Below, piece after piece: positions 1 through 8,841 of a stretch of 12,825 nucleotides of DNA. A program made the position numbers and the translations under genes. The notes under the pieces are model-generated. The model had not been told where the DNA came from, searched no databases, and saw nothing but the letters and a program-made list of their open reading frames with translations. The number at the start of each line of letters is the position of its first letter. The stretch's first letter is position 1. Origin of the DNA: Cyclostephanos tholiformis (lineage: Eukaryota; Bacillariophyta; Thalassiosirophyceae; Thalassiosirales; Thalassiosiraceae); the NCBI GenBank assembly GCA_036939975.1, contig JALLPB010000804.1:1-12825 (forward strand). Reading direction: 5' to 3'.

Positions 1-105
1 CATCTGGAGTTCGCTGTAGATTCTAACAATCACTAGCTCACAATTTTCCTGCTTTTGAGAGTCTCCCCTCGTTTTTGCAATACTCTACTGCGTGCCATTC
101 TTAAG
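1..105 (+). repeat. Left LTR, 3' end only
   Basis: Positions 1-105 match 8731-8841 nearly base for base. The differences are T/C at 56 and near 75, G/A at 94, and six bases (TTTTTG) present in the right copy but absent after position 65 here. Similarity stops after CTTAAG at 105, exactly where the primer binding site begins. The 5' part of this LTR, with its promoter, is outside the window. Confidence 0.95.
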
Positions 106-127
106 TGGTGCTCCATCACCTGACGAA
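106..127 (+). other. Primer binding site (PBS) for minus-strand DNA synthesis
   Basis: TGGTGCTCCATCACCTG starts with TGG, the complement of a tRNA 3' CCA end, and directly abuts the LTR end at 105. The reverse complement reads as a plausible tRNA 3' end: CCA, discriminator A, a 7-base acceptor strand ATGGAGC, a 5-base T-stem strand, then TTCG resembling a T-loop, one base short. I cannot assign the amino acid without the host tRNA set. It is not the usual initiator-Met or Lys-type sequence. Confidence 0.75.
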
Positions 128-155
128 TTCACCCTAACGATACCAGACCACCAAC

Positions 156-2588
156 ATGACTACCACACAATCCATCCCGGTACACGAGATGTCGTTCGTC
201 CCCCGTGACCTTGTCACAGTTCAAGTTGGGCGCTTGTCGGTGTCTCTGTACCCAAAGGTCGAGACAGGTATGCCTGTCTTTGAGCGCGCCCACGCATTTC
301 AGGTCAACAAGAGTGCCCTCGAGCCCCTTCCCATCGACACCCGCCTCATTCTGGACGCCCTCGGCGCTCAGTTGAATTGCAGCGCAATTGTCGATGGGCT
401 CATGTTTGACTGGCGAGGCCTCTTCGACGCGGCCTGGTACGATTTTACTAACTTGACGATTGCCGGCTATCATGGCTCGGACGGGAAGGAGATCAAGAAC
501 TGCACGGTTCCAGGCAGTGCTACCATCCTGAAGCCGGTCCAGGACGGCAATAAAACGGACTGTCGCGCCGCGGACGTTCGGTTTGTCCGTGTGACGTGCT
601 CGGTCGATTTCTCCGGCCTTGTTACCATTGCTCAGTACGGGCCGACTACCCTTCGCGTCGGCTATTATCTGGAACTCCCCCAGACGACGGAAGTGATGAC
701 GGACGGGCTCGGGAACGAGTACAACCTGACGACGTGGCACGGGGTCTCCGACCTCTCCACGCTGAGCGCCGACGAGGTTCGTATCCGTGTGCTTGAACCC
801 TGCCTTCAGGACGGGCCTATCGCACTCCGCCCTGCTGATTTTAACCTCGGCGACGCGAATATCGATGCGGGATCAATTCGCGAGACAATTCAGGCGAAGA
901 TCCTTCGCCTCGGGTTTCGGCAGATCTGCGCGTCGATCTTTGTTCAACTTTGCCCAGGTTATAGCGACCAGCCCCACGCTGTCCTTGAGCACATCCGTCA
1001 GACATCAGTCGGACCGGACGGCCAGCCGGTAACGGCGTCGGTCCTCGACTATTATCAGAGGATGCAAAACGCCACGCGTCCATTTCAAATGCAAGAACGC
1101 TACCCGATCAGCGTTTGCGACCGATTCATCCAGGGCCTCGATAGGACTATTCTCCCGTCCTTTCGCAAGATGTACCCCAACCATTCTCTCGTGCATGACC
1201 TCTCGGGGAGCTACCAGCGCCGTATGATGTCTGTTATCCTTTCCGCTGCGCAGGCGGCGGAAGATGAGTGCAAACAGTTTCAAGACATCGCGCGCGGCAT
1301 GCTGGCAAGCCAGGGTTTCTTCGTTTCCGCATCGGCGGGTGCTGGCGCGGGGATCTACGCAAGCCAAGCCGAACAAACACTCACGAAGTACGATAAGGAC
1401 GGCAAGCCCGTCAGGCGCACCTGCTGGGGTTGCGGCGGCGACCACTCGTGGATGCTCAAGGGCGTCATCGTCTGCCCTCGCAAGGGTGACCCTCTTGTCA
1501 TTCAAGCTGCAGAGAAGCACTTCGTCGAATATAAGGCAAAATTCAAGAAAGGCGACAAAGGGAAGGAAGGCGGCAAGGGGAAAGGGAAGCGTAGTGTGGA
1601 GTTCAAGGACCTGGACGAGGCGTCACAGAAGAAGATTCGTGAGACGGTCCTTGCGATGGCGGCGAGCGATACTTCCTTGACGACATCGACCGTCTCGAGC
1701 ATTTCGACCAGATCTCCCGCGGTCGACGCAGCCGGCCCTCGCGTCTTCATGCTCTCCCTCCCCGTCCCTGTGTTTAACATTACACCGCCGTCCCGGCGTA
1801 CCCTCCCCGTTCCCGTCCATACCGCATTCCCGCACATAACGCTCCAGCTCGGCTCGTCCCTTGGCGACTCCGGGTGCCCGGCGATTCGATGCGTGGTCGA
1901 CACTGCGGCGGCCCTCACGACCGGCAACTTGCATTTTTTCGCAGCACTCGCGAAGGCATACCCTCACACCGTTGCGTCAGTTCATAGCCCGAAGGATTAC
2001 TCACCGATTACCTTGAGCGGGATCGTGCAGCAAGGTGGGTCGTCTGTCACGACGGACCTAACGGTGGGGTTCCAGTTCCACCTTCCGTATTTGACGCGCG
2101 AGGGTACTCCTACAAGCCTTGTCGTGGCCACAGGGCCCGACGTTACCGTCAATGCAATCCTCGGGTTACCCTTCATCACTCAAACAAGGATGATAATTGA
2201 TACGGCGGATCAGGTCGCCGAGATGCGTGCGTTTGACACGCCCCCGTTTCCAATCGACTTCCGTCGCGCAATGTGCGCGATTCCGGTTATCGACGAGAGT
2301 ACAGCGGCGGCTAACGCCGCGCTGCATGCAAGCGTCATCGCGGAAGTTGAAGCCATCGAGGCTCACATCTACAAAAAGTGTGCCTTCCTGTCTCGCGAGA
2401 AGGAGCCAGGCGATATCCCTGGCAGCATCTTGATGAGCCCAAAGCGAGTTCGTGTCGCCGATATCAGCGACACCTCGACCACTGATGGTTCGGCAAGTGT
2501 TGCCACCATCGGATCCGTGGTCGATCCTTTCGGCAACATCCTTATGGAGGAGGATGTGCCCCCTTTCGACAAAATGGCGTCAGCGTGA
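156..2588 (+). CDS. Gag-protease polyprotein (unspliced product)
   Basis: The 810-residue product combines the structural Gag protein, which packages element RNA into cytoplasmic particles, with a retropepsin-type aspartic protease. Residues about 60-400 form a largely helical region suited to capsid. A zinc knuckle at C423, C426, H430 and C440 (C-x2-C-x3-H-x9-C) is followed by a Lys/Gly-rich basic stretch (about 459-485), together a likely RNA-binding nucleocapsid. The protease has the catalytic D582-T583-A584 (codon 1899-1901) and the downstream hydrophobic I668-L669-G670 motif, in the usual order. The ATG at 156 has A at -3 and is the first suitable start after the PBS. The terminal TGA (2586-2588) lies inside a GTGAGT splice donor, so spliced RNA would read on into Pol. 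No frameshift-dependent route to Pol is evident. The family assignment is firm; the capsid boundaries are inferred. Confidence 0.92.
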   Translation: MTTTQSIPVHEMSFVPRDLVTVQVGRLSVSLYPKVETGMPVFERAHAFQVNKSALEPLPIDTRLILDALGAQLNCSAIVDGLMFDWRGLFDAAWYDFTNLTIAGYHGSDGKEIKNCTVPGSATILKPVQDGNKTDCRAADVRFVRVTCSVDFSGLVTIAQYGPTTLRVGYYLELPQTTEVMTDGLGNEYNLTTWHGVSDLSTLSADEVRIRVLEPCLQDGPIALRPADFNLGDANIDAGSIRETIQAKILRLGFRQICASIFVQLCPGYSDQPHAVLEHIRQTSVGPDGQPVTASVLDYYQRMQNATRPFQMQERYPISVCDRFIQGLDRTILPSFRKMYPNHSLVHDLSGSYQRRMMSVILSAAQAAEDECKQFQDIARGMLASQGFFVSASAGAGAGIYASQAEQTLTKYDKDGKPVRRTCWGCGGDHSWMLKGVIVCPRKGDPLVIQAAEKHFVEYKAKFKKGDKGKEGGKGKGKRSVEFKDLDEASQKKIRETVLAMAASDTSLTTSTVSSISTRSPAVDAAGPRVFMLSLPVPVFNITPPSRRTLPVPVHTAFPHITLQLGSSLGDSGCPAIRCVVDTAAALTTGNLHFFAALAKAYPHTVASVHSPKDYSPITLSGIVQQGGSSVTTDLTVGFQFHLPYLTREGTPTSLVVATGPDVTVNAILGLPFITQTRMIIDTADQVAEMRAFDTPPFPIDFRRAMCAIPVIDESTAAANAALHASVIAEVEAIEAHIYKKCAFLSREKEPGDIPGSILMSPKRVRVADISDTSTTDGSASVATIGSVVDPFGNILMEEDVPPFDKMASA

Positions 2589-2763
2589 GTGCGCGCTAGC
2601 GCTGAGCCTTGATATTTTGTCCTTCATTTCATTGGGAGCGATTCACGACCCCTCGATTCCAGTGCGATACATCTGCATTTTTGTTTACAACTAAATGCGC
2701 AGACGCACTAAGTATTATATAATTACTGATATTTGTCCCACTATTTTGTCCGGACACCCTCAG
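2585..2763 (+). other. Predicted intron whose removal fuses Gag-Pro to Pol in frame
   Basis: The donor is a consensus GTGAGT at 2585-2590. The acceptor is CAG at 2761-2763, preceded by a T/C-rich tract and a CTGAT branch-point-like motif (2726-2730, A about 34 bases from the acceptor). The interval is T-rich compared with both exons. Removing these 179 bases joins GC (2583-2584) to A (2764), making one Ala codon, and continues directly in the Pol frame. The joined coding length, 2429 + 5605 bases, is exactly 2678 codons including the stop. The Gag-Pro stop is within the donor, so intron retention gives Gag-Pro alone. A 10-base palindrome (GCGCTAGCGC, 2593-2602) just after the donor could fold and modulate splicing. 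This is predicted from sequence only. Confidence 0.75.
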
Positions 2764-5700
2764 ACCATTCGCCCGGGAGAGTTCCTCCCTGCCTGATTTC
2801 GACCAACCCGACATCCTCGTATCACACGCTCCATCTGGCGAGCCAATCAGAGTCGCCCGAAAGATTCGGGGCAAGAAACGCCCCAATGTGTTTCTCGATG
2901 ATCGGGGGTACCCCGACCAGTCTCACGAATTCGACGTCATCCTTCACAACGTCCGGGGCGGTCCCATCCTTCGGAAGCGCAAGCATGCCGCGCCGCCTAT
3001 CGACGAGGTCGATCCTCGCTTCCTCTCGCCTTACGATGAAAATACTCACGGAGCAAAGCTGCGCTCGGAAATCGATTTGTCCCACCTTGATGACACAACC
3101 CGAGACCTTGTCTACAAACTTCTCCAGAAATACTGGTCGGTCTTTGACGATAAAGGACAATTCGTCCCGGTCAAAGATTATCGGTGCTCGATTGACACTG
3201 GCTCTGCACGACCTATTTGTGTGAAAAATATAAATTACGGCCCCCAGGAAGTCCCGATTATGCGCAGGTGCATTGCGTTGCTAGAGAAGTTGGGCCACAT
3301 CCGACAGATTCACGGCGGCAGTTGGATGTTCAAGGCGTTGCTTGCCCCAAAGCCCCACCAGGAGCACGTCAAGAATATAGACGACTTCGTTTGGAGGTTT
3401 TGCATCAATTATATTCCGTTGAACCAGGTCACTCGTCCGGTCGCCTACCCCATTCCCCGCTGCGACTCGGCCGTCCACCTGACATTTCGTGATGGGCGGT
3501 GGATGTGGATGTGGGATGCCCCTCAAGGGTACCACCAAATCGGGGTAGAACGCGAGTCGCAGGATAAACTGGCGTTCGCGGGACCGGATGCGACGAAATG
3601 GACCTATAACGTGATGCCCTTTGGTCCGGTGAATGGACCTGCTACCTTCATCGCGTTCATCCACGATGTCGATAGCACGTGGAAGGAGTTGGCCCAATCC
3701 CTTGGGGTCACTATCGATGAGGACACGAACACAAACATTATCGTGGACGATATCCTCAGTTGGGCAAAATCGCTTCGGATTGCCCTCATTTACATGGAGT
3801 GCCAACTACGAGTTTGCCAGTCGCAGAATCTGTCCCTCAGCCTGCGCAAATCTCACATCTTCCCAAAACGATTCGAGTTTGTGGGAATCGACGTTGGTCC
3901 GGATGGCAACCGACCAGCGATGTCGAAGCACCAGTTGTTGCAGCATTGGCCTACGCCGGTTATCGTTCGCGAAGTTGCAAAGTTTGTCGGATTCGTACAA
4001 TTCTACTCACGTTTCATCCCGAATTTTGAAATCCGCATCACCGCCCTCCGTGATATCCTCCGCAATGAGTACACGATGCCTCTTGGGGATTTGTGGACGG
4101 AGGACGCTCAACACGCATTCACTGACATGCAAAATGCCATCCTTCGCGATCCGTGCCTGCGTCGCTACGACCACCGCAAATTATTGGTCCTTCGGACCGA
4201 CTTTTCCGCGGAAGGTTTCGGGTATGCGGCATTGCAGCCGGCGGACGACGACGCCTCGCTCCAGGCCATGCACAGGTGCATGTCTGGCGGCTCTTTCGAC
4301 TTTATGACAAAAGACTCGATGGCGACGCTACACCCGGTTGCATTTGGCTGCCGCCGGACAGTTGGTAACGAGAAGCGCCTTCACTCCCATCTTGGCGAGG
4401 CGTTTGCACTGGATTACGCGATAAATAAGTGCCGGCACATGGCCTTCGGCCAACGGTTCGTATGCGTCACGGACTGTTACGCTCTTAAGTTCATTCTGTC
4501 GTACGACGGAAAAAACCCAGCTCTTTTACGCCTGCAGATGCGGTTTATGTGTTGGGACATGGTCATTGAGCATCGCAACGACCATTGTCTCGTTGATGCA
4601 GATTACTTCTCGCGCGTGGGGGCAGATCTGTGCTACGATCCTCTCCTGCGCGATTACGTCCAACAAGTCTCAGCGCTTCGACGCCGCAGTCCGGCGCCAA
4701 CAGAGATGCCCATCGCGGACGAATACCAGCCGTATTTTCGCGGCCCGCGGGTAAATTTACCACCGCGCCGTTTGGGCCCACTTCCCGGCACATCGCCGAG
4801 TACCACATTAGTTGATGCCCCACCGCCGGTCGTGTGCGGATTCCAACATCTTGCCACGTGGCCAGTGCGTTTCGGTATGGACACACACTGTGCTCGTCCG
4901 GCATCACCGCAGCCTAGGGCGCTGTACAATTCCGACATCACCCGGACGGCTAGCATGATTGCCCATTTCGACTGGGCCGCCTATGGCTTCAACAGCGGAC
5001 ATTTTCTGACAACCATCTCCGAGAGGGGGATGCCATTCCGCATTGTCCTGGCGTGCGACCCTTATTCTAATGGGCGTTCGCTCTTTCGGACAATGACAGG
5101 ATGTACTCACATCTTCGACGGCGCATCGGCTTTGCTGGACCATGTCCGTTCGTCGGGTATCAATTCTAAACTCACGGGATATTTGATCCATTCCCACCGC
5201 TACTCGGGCTCCGAAACCACGAGTCGGTTTTGGGATGTCCAGAGCCAGATCGTCACCCAGCTCCGCGTTATTCGGGCATTATCGATTGTTGTCGCATTTG
5301 TGCATCCTGATCACGACAATCGCGCCGTGTCCATTTCTTTTGCCAAGAAGTTGGCGGCCGATGGGTGGCTCGTCACTGATACAAGCATTTCGTTCCCGGA
5401 CCATGGGGACAGCGTGGTCGGACACTGCCGGTTGCTCGTTGCCGTTCATTCCAATTCCGAACCTAATTGCTCATTGTTTGAGATTCGCCCACCCCCTCAG
5501 GCACCATCGCGGCCGCTGGCGCGATTCCTGTGGGCCCCTTTCAATCGACCGGAATTGGCCGTCTCCTACGGAATGGACGACCCGTCATTCAACGTGCACG
5601 CCGTCAACGATAACGGGGTGCCGCCGTTACGTGCATCGTCACCGTCCGATGGCCAACGAGTATCCGTCGGCCCGCGCGTGCGTTTGTCCTACAATCTCCA

Positions 5701-8368
5701 CCGTGATCAGGACAACCCTGCCGTCGTGGTCGGTTCGTCGGTTGTCGACGTCGACGGCCTGTGCCCACAATTCAACCCAAACGAGAACGGCAATCTCTTT
5801 GGACATTATTTTGGTATCGAGTTTGTGTACGATGGCCATACCTATGTCCGCGCGATCTCACCGTTCGAGTTCGTGTCTTGCTTCCGGCTTACTGACGAAC
5901 TCACCTATCAACTATCTCACCATTCCAACGCGTTTTGCATGGACGCTGCAATTCCGGCGATCACTTCGGCACGTATTTTCGAACAGGTTTTGGATCGGTG
6001 CCTGCAGATACGATCTAGTAATTTTGAAATTTGTGAGCCTACTCAGTACGCGGCTCCGGCGGCCTACGCCGAGACATACCTGAACGGCGCTATTGGGGTT
6101 CGTATGCCCTCGCGCGACGTCTGGGTGGAATCGTACGCCAACGACCCAGAATTATCGGCGGTCCTCGGCTTCGTCAGGAATCCAGGCACTATATCCCAAC
6201 GAAGCTTGGATGCTGCTAGGCTCGACCCCAATTATCGGCAGGCGCTCCGTCGAAGTGCGATTCATCTGGACGCCGGTATTCTCTTTTACCACGAGCCAAT
6301 TGCGGGTTCTGAGTCCTTTACCAAATTGCAACTGGTTCCGCTTGCACTCCGCAGTATTGTTTTTGTTGCCTTTCACAGTAACCCCCTCGGCGGGCACTTG
6401 AATGCTTCACGGACGTTCCACCGTATTCGCCTCCGATTTTACTGGCCCCAGATGTACAAGCACATCTCAAAATTATGCCGATCATGCCCGGGATGCGCCC
6501 TCACCAACCCAACGAGGAGCAAATCTCGGGAATTGGTATACAATTTCCCCGTTGAAGCACCGTTCCAGGTGCTGCATATTGACGGCTACCAGGCCGGGGC
6601 AGCCTCCGGGTTTGAAGGCTCTTCTCATTATCTCATCGCGGCCTGTGGCATGTGTACGTTTGCCGCGATGGAGCCCGTCGCGAATGCAAACGCAACCACC
6701 TACGCATCGTCGATCATGAAGATTATTCTACGTTATGGCTTTTGCCACACCGTCGTCCTAGATAAAGACAGCAAGTTTTTCGGCGTATGCCGTGAGGCGT
6801 TGGACCTCCTTCAGATTAACTGTCATGTCCTCAGCGGCGGCAACCACAATCCCATGATCGTCGAGCGTCTCAACCGGTACCTGAATGAAGGACTACGAAT
6901 CATGACAAATGAACGCGACTCTACTAGGATCGCGCTCGAGGCGATCCTTCTTCTGATTTATGCCTGGAACTCCTGCCCGGTCCCAGGCACCGACATATCT
7001 CGTTCGTTGGTCGCCGTTGGGCGCGAATTCTCATTCCCGATTGACTTTTCCGCAGGTAAACATGCAGAATTGTACTCGTCACCAGGGACAGTTCATTCAT
7101 ACGCCAAGGAGTTGGCCGCGCGATTATCGTCGTGTCGCGAAATCGCAGAACTACTCGTTACGGAGCACCGCTGCTGGCATCGCGAGTTGGTCAATTCGCG
7201 CCGCGGCGACCCACGGGTATTCTCGGTCGGTGACATCGTTTTTGCCCGCCGCGCCACCCGTTCCGATTCTAAGCGAGGGAAGGTGGACAAGCTGATGCAC
7301 CCTTACACCGGCCCTTGGCGGATTGTTGCGTCGCTGCCAGGCGCGTCGTACGAACTCGAGTTCGTCGGCGAGTCCACACGCCGCGACAAAAAGCACGCCT
7401 CCGATCTCTCGCCGTATCCGCCCGAGCTTATCCCTTTCCGGCCCATAGACGGCCCGGACAATCGCTACGGCCAGCTGTACAAGCCAATTGGTGCTTCCCC
7501 TTACAAGGAAGCCGGGTTGAAGGGGTTTGAGCCCTCGGCGCCATTTGCTGTTGCATCTCATTTTGCTCGCTGCGGTGATTTCCGCGACTTCCATTTTCCA
7601 TCGCTGTCTGAATTAAACGACGAGACGTGGCTGGAGGCGACAGAGCTTCGCGGTGTTTTACCCGATGATGTCGCCCTGGAACACTCTCTCTTCTATACAG
7701 GACCTCCCCCATCTCCGGCCGCGGTCACAGCCCCGTCCATTCCCCCAATCAGCCTGCTCGTTCGGAGCATAATTGACTCGGCCGACAAACTTTTTTTCGT
7801 TTCACACTCTCTAGGTAATCCGACGGTGCGCGAGTGGCGCCTCGTTCGGGTGGCGCTCTCGGATAGCTCGAGCCTGTCACCATCATGCCTCCAGGATGGC
7901 CGTTTTCTGGTGGAGTTCTACACTCTGCATTTCGACGACGTACGTCATAACGCCTGCAATCAGCGGTACTGGCTGCAATACCATTCGGTCGGTGATATTG
8001 AGACCCCTACATCCGCTGCTGCCACTCATTTCATCCGCCCATCAGATACTTCCGAGGCTCTCGCCATCAAGCAGCGACTCGTCCCATTCCGCCGGTGGTT
8101 AAACTTGACTCATTCGGACACATACATTCACGGCCCCTTCGATTTTGCCTCCGTCAACGGGCGCAAGACACGTGACCGTATCTCTCAGGCAGATTGGGAC
8201 ATTCTCGCTTGCCAATCATCCAAGTTCTTTAATGCCGTGCCAAAATTTGATATGCCCTCTTGGTCTGCTCATGCGGATCGCGGCGTCCATGTCACATTTT
8301 GTGATCCATCCCATGTCGCCGCACTATGTGCCGCGACAACCTTCGACGTCGACAATCACGTGCTTTGA
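2764..8368 (+). CDS. pol: Pol: reverse transcriptase, RNase H, methyltransferase-like domain, integrase, C-terminal extension
   Basis: This frame is open from 2723, but its first ATG is at 3260, inside the RT domain, so entry by splicing at 2764 is more credible than a separate start; the codon at 2888 is GTG. RT shows the LNQVT and PIPRCD blocks, a catalytic Asp in WDAPQGYHQI (codon 3515) and IVDD (3743-3751; Ile replaces the usual Tyr). RNase H has Asp 4199, Glu 4397, Asp 4472 and Asp 4601. A long insert with a methyltransferase-like motif order follows (4949-6007). Integrase has a zinc-binding H (6374), H (6395), CPGC (6485-6496), then Asp 6581, Asp 6761, Glu 6863, and a GPY/F-like YTGPW (7304-7318). 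About 310 further residues end at TGA 8366-8368. At roughly 1867 residues it is long for a Ty3/Gypsy Pol. It reverse-transcribes the RNA and inserts the DNA copy. Confidence 0.93.
4949..6007 (+). other. C5-cytosine methyltransferase-like domain inside Pol, catalytic motifs lost
   Basis: Between RNase H and integrase the protein follows the C5-methyltransferase motif order. A motif I-like start (MIAHFDWAAYGFNSG, from 4955) leads to a hydrophobic strand ending in an acidic residue plus PY (VLACDPYSNGR, Asp codon 5057), like motif II. A strand then runs into IHSHRYSGSE (about 5186), where motif IV has PCQ. FVHPDH (5297) sits at the ENV motif VI position. GWLVT and then DHGDSVVGHCRLLVAV (5399) match motif VIII, normally QRR/QxRxR. 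YVRAISPFEF (5843) and MDAAIPAITSARIF (5939) match the LTPxE and GNAVP motifs IX and X. The nucleophilic Cys, the ENV Glu and the motif VIII Gln/Arg are absent, so methyl transfer is unlikely. It may bind DNA or chromatin, or serve in particle structure. The fold call is inference from motif order. Confidence 0.55.
7755..7990 (+). other. Possible beta-barrel chromatin-reader-like module in Pol C-terminal extension
   Basis: After the GPY/F-like module, where many Ty3/Gypsy integrases carry a chromodomain, this Pol continues with a proline-rich linker and then a stretch of alternating hydrophobic and aromatic residues: KLFFVSHSL, then EWRLVRVAL, then GRFLVEFYTLHFDD, then QRYWLQYH. The pattern suggests four or five beta strands, compatible with an SH3-like, chromo-, Tudor- or BAH-like barrel. 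I recognise no definite family. By position it could steer integration to particular chromatin. Confidence 0.3.
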
Positions 8369-8570
8369 CAAAAGGTCTCAGCGTGATACGCCTCGTCGCT
8401 CCCTATTTTTGGCAGCCAAAAGGGACCTTTCGGAATAATATCGGGGTTCAGCGACTCGTTTCCGCTAGGTGAAATTGTCTGAGCTTGCTTGGTTCGTTGC
8501 TAGTGCATTTCACAGGCACCTGGCCCTCCACATGTCAGGATTGTGCCTCTCGTCATCTATTGTTTGGGCG
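8369..8570 (+). other. 3' untranslated part of the element, with polypurine tract candidate
   Basis: This stretch lies between the Pol stop and the proposed right LTR start. The best purine run is AAAAGGGA at 8418-8425, a weak candidate for the plus-strand priming tract. If it is the real tract, the LTR would begin near 8426 rather than 8571. No ORF here looks real. Confidence 0.4.
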
Positions 8571-8841
8571 CTTAAGAAGAACTGCGGAGCATTCTTCTTA
8601 GATCTGCCACGTGGAGGTCTGATTTGGTAGTTCCCGCCAGTTTGACGCTGCCCTCTAAAATTTTGGAGTACAGAAAGCGTTGGGTTTGGGATTCTCGCAG
8701 ACTTCTGTCCGAGAGTGCGCACTTGAGCCACATCTGGAGTTCGCTGTAGATTCTAACAATCACTAGCTCACAATTTTCCTGCTTTCGAGAGTCTCTTTTT
8801 GCCCTCGTTTTCGCAATACTCTACTGCGTACCATTCTTAAG
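8571..8841 (+). repeat. Right LTR (5' boundary tentative)
   Basis: The 3' boundary at 8841 is fixed by the end of similarity to the left copy. The LTR ends TTCTTAAG (8834-8841). The only matching inverted terminus between the Pol stop and this end is CTTAAGAA at 8571-8578, giving a 271-base LTR with 8-base inverted ends and no TG...CA. A start near 8426, after a purine run, is the alternative (about 416 bases). No clear TATA box or polyadenylation hexamer was identified in it. The right copy has an extra TTTTTG after 8795 relative to the left. Confidence 0.7.
8573..8600 (+). repeat. Inverted repeat (9-base arms) near the LTR start
   Basis: TAAGAAGAA (8573-8581) and TTCTTCTTA (8592-8600) are perfect reverse complements separated by 10 bases. 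In RNA this would be a simple stem-loop close to the proposed LTR 5' edge. It might act in integrase recognition or transcript folding; no function is shown. Confidence 0.5.

Larger units (their letters stand above)
1..8841 (+). mobile_element. Ty3/Gypsy-type LTR retrotransposon with spliced Gag-Pro/Pol and a methyltransferase-like insert
   Basis: The last 105 bases of the left LTR recur at 8731-8841, bracketing a primer binding site, a Gag-protease ORF and a Pol frame. The order protease, reverse transcriptase, RNase H, integrase is that of Ty3/Gypsy (Metaviridae), not Copia, where integrase precedes reverse transcriptase. Both coding parts are open over their full length, and catalytic residues of protease, RT, RNase H and integrase are present, so the copy may be recent or still competent. 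The LTR copies differ by three substitutions and one 6-base indel over the comparable stretch, so it is not brand new. The left boundary and most of the left LTR lie outside the window, so the target-site duplication cannot be checked. The element is visibly GC-richer than the DNA on its right. Confidence 0.95.

Noticed and set aside
129..740. Minus-strand 203-codon ORF and other long antisense ORFs within the retroelement
   Set aside because: They are by-products of GC-rich codon use in Gag and Pol, without independent motifs.
2452..2760. Programmed ribosomal frameshift from Gag-Pro to Pol
   Set aside because: Gag-Pro stops at 2588 and the Pol frame is closed until 2723. The third frame ends near 2694, so one shift cannot connect them.
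2888..2890. Start of Pol at 2888 as an independent gene
   Set aside because: The codon is GTG, not used as a normal start in eukaryotes, and the frame is open upstream to 2723, fitting entry by splicing.
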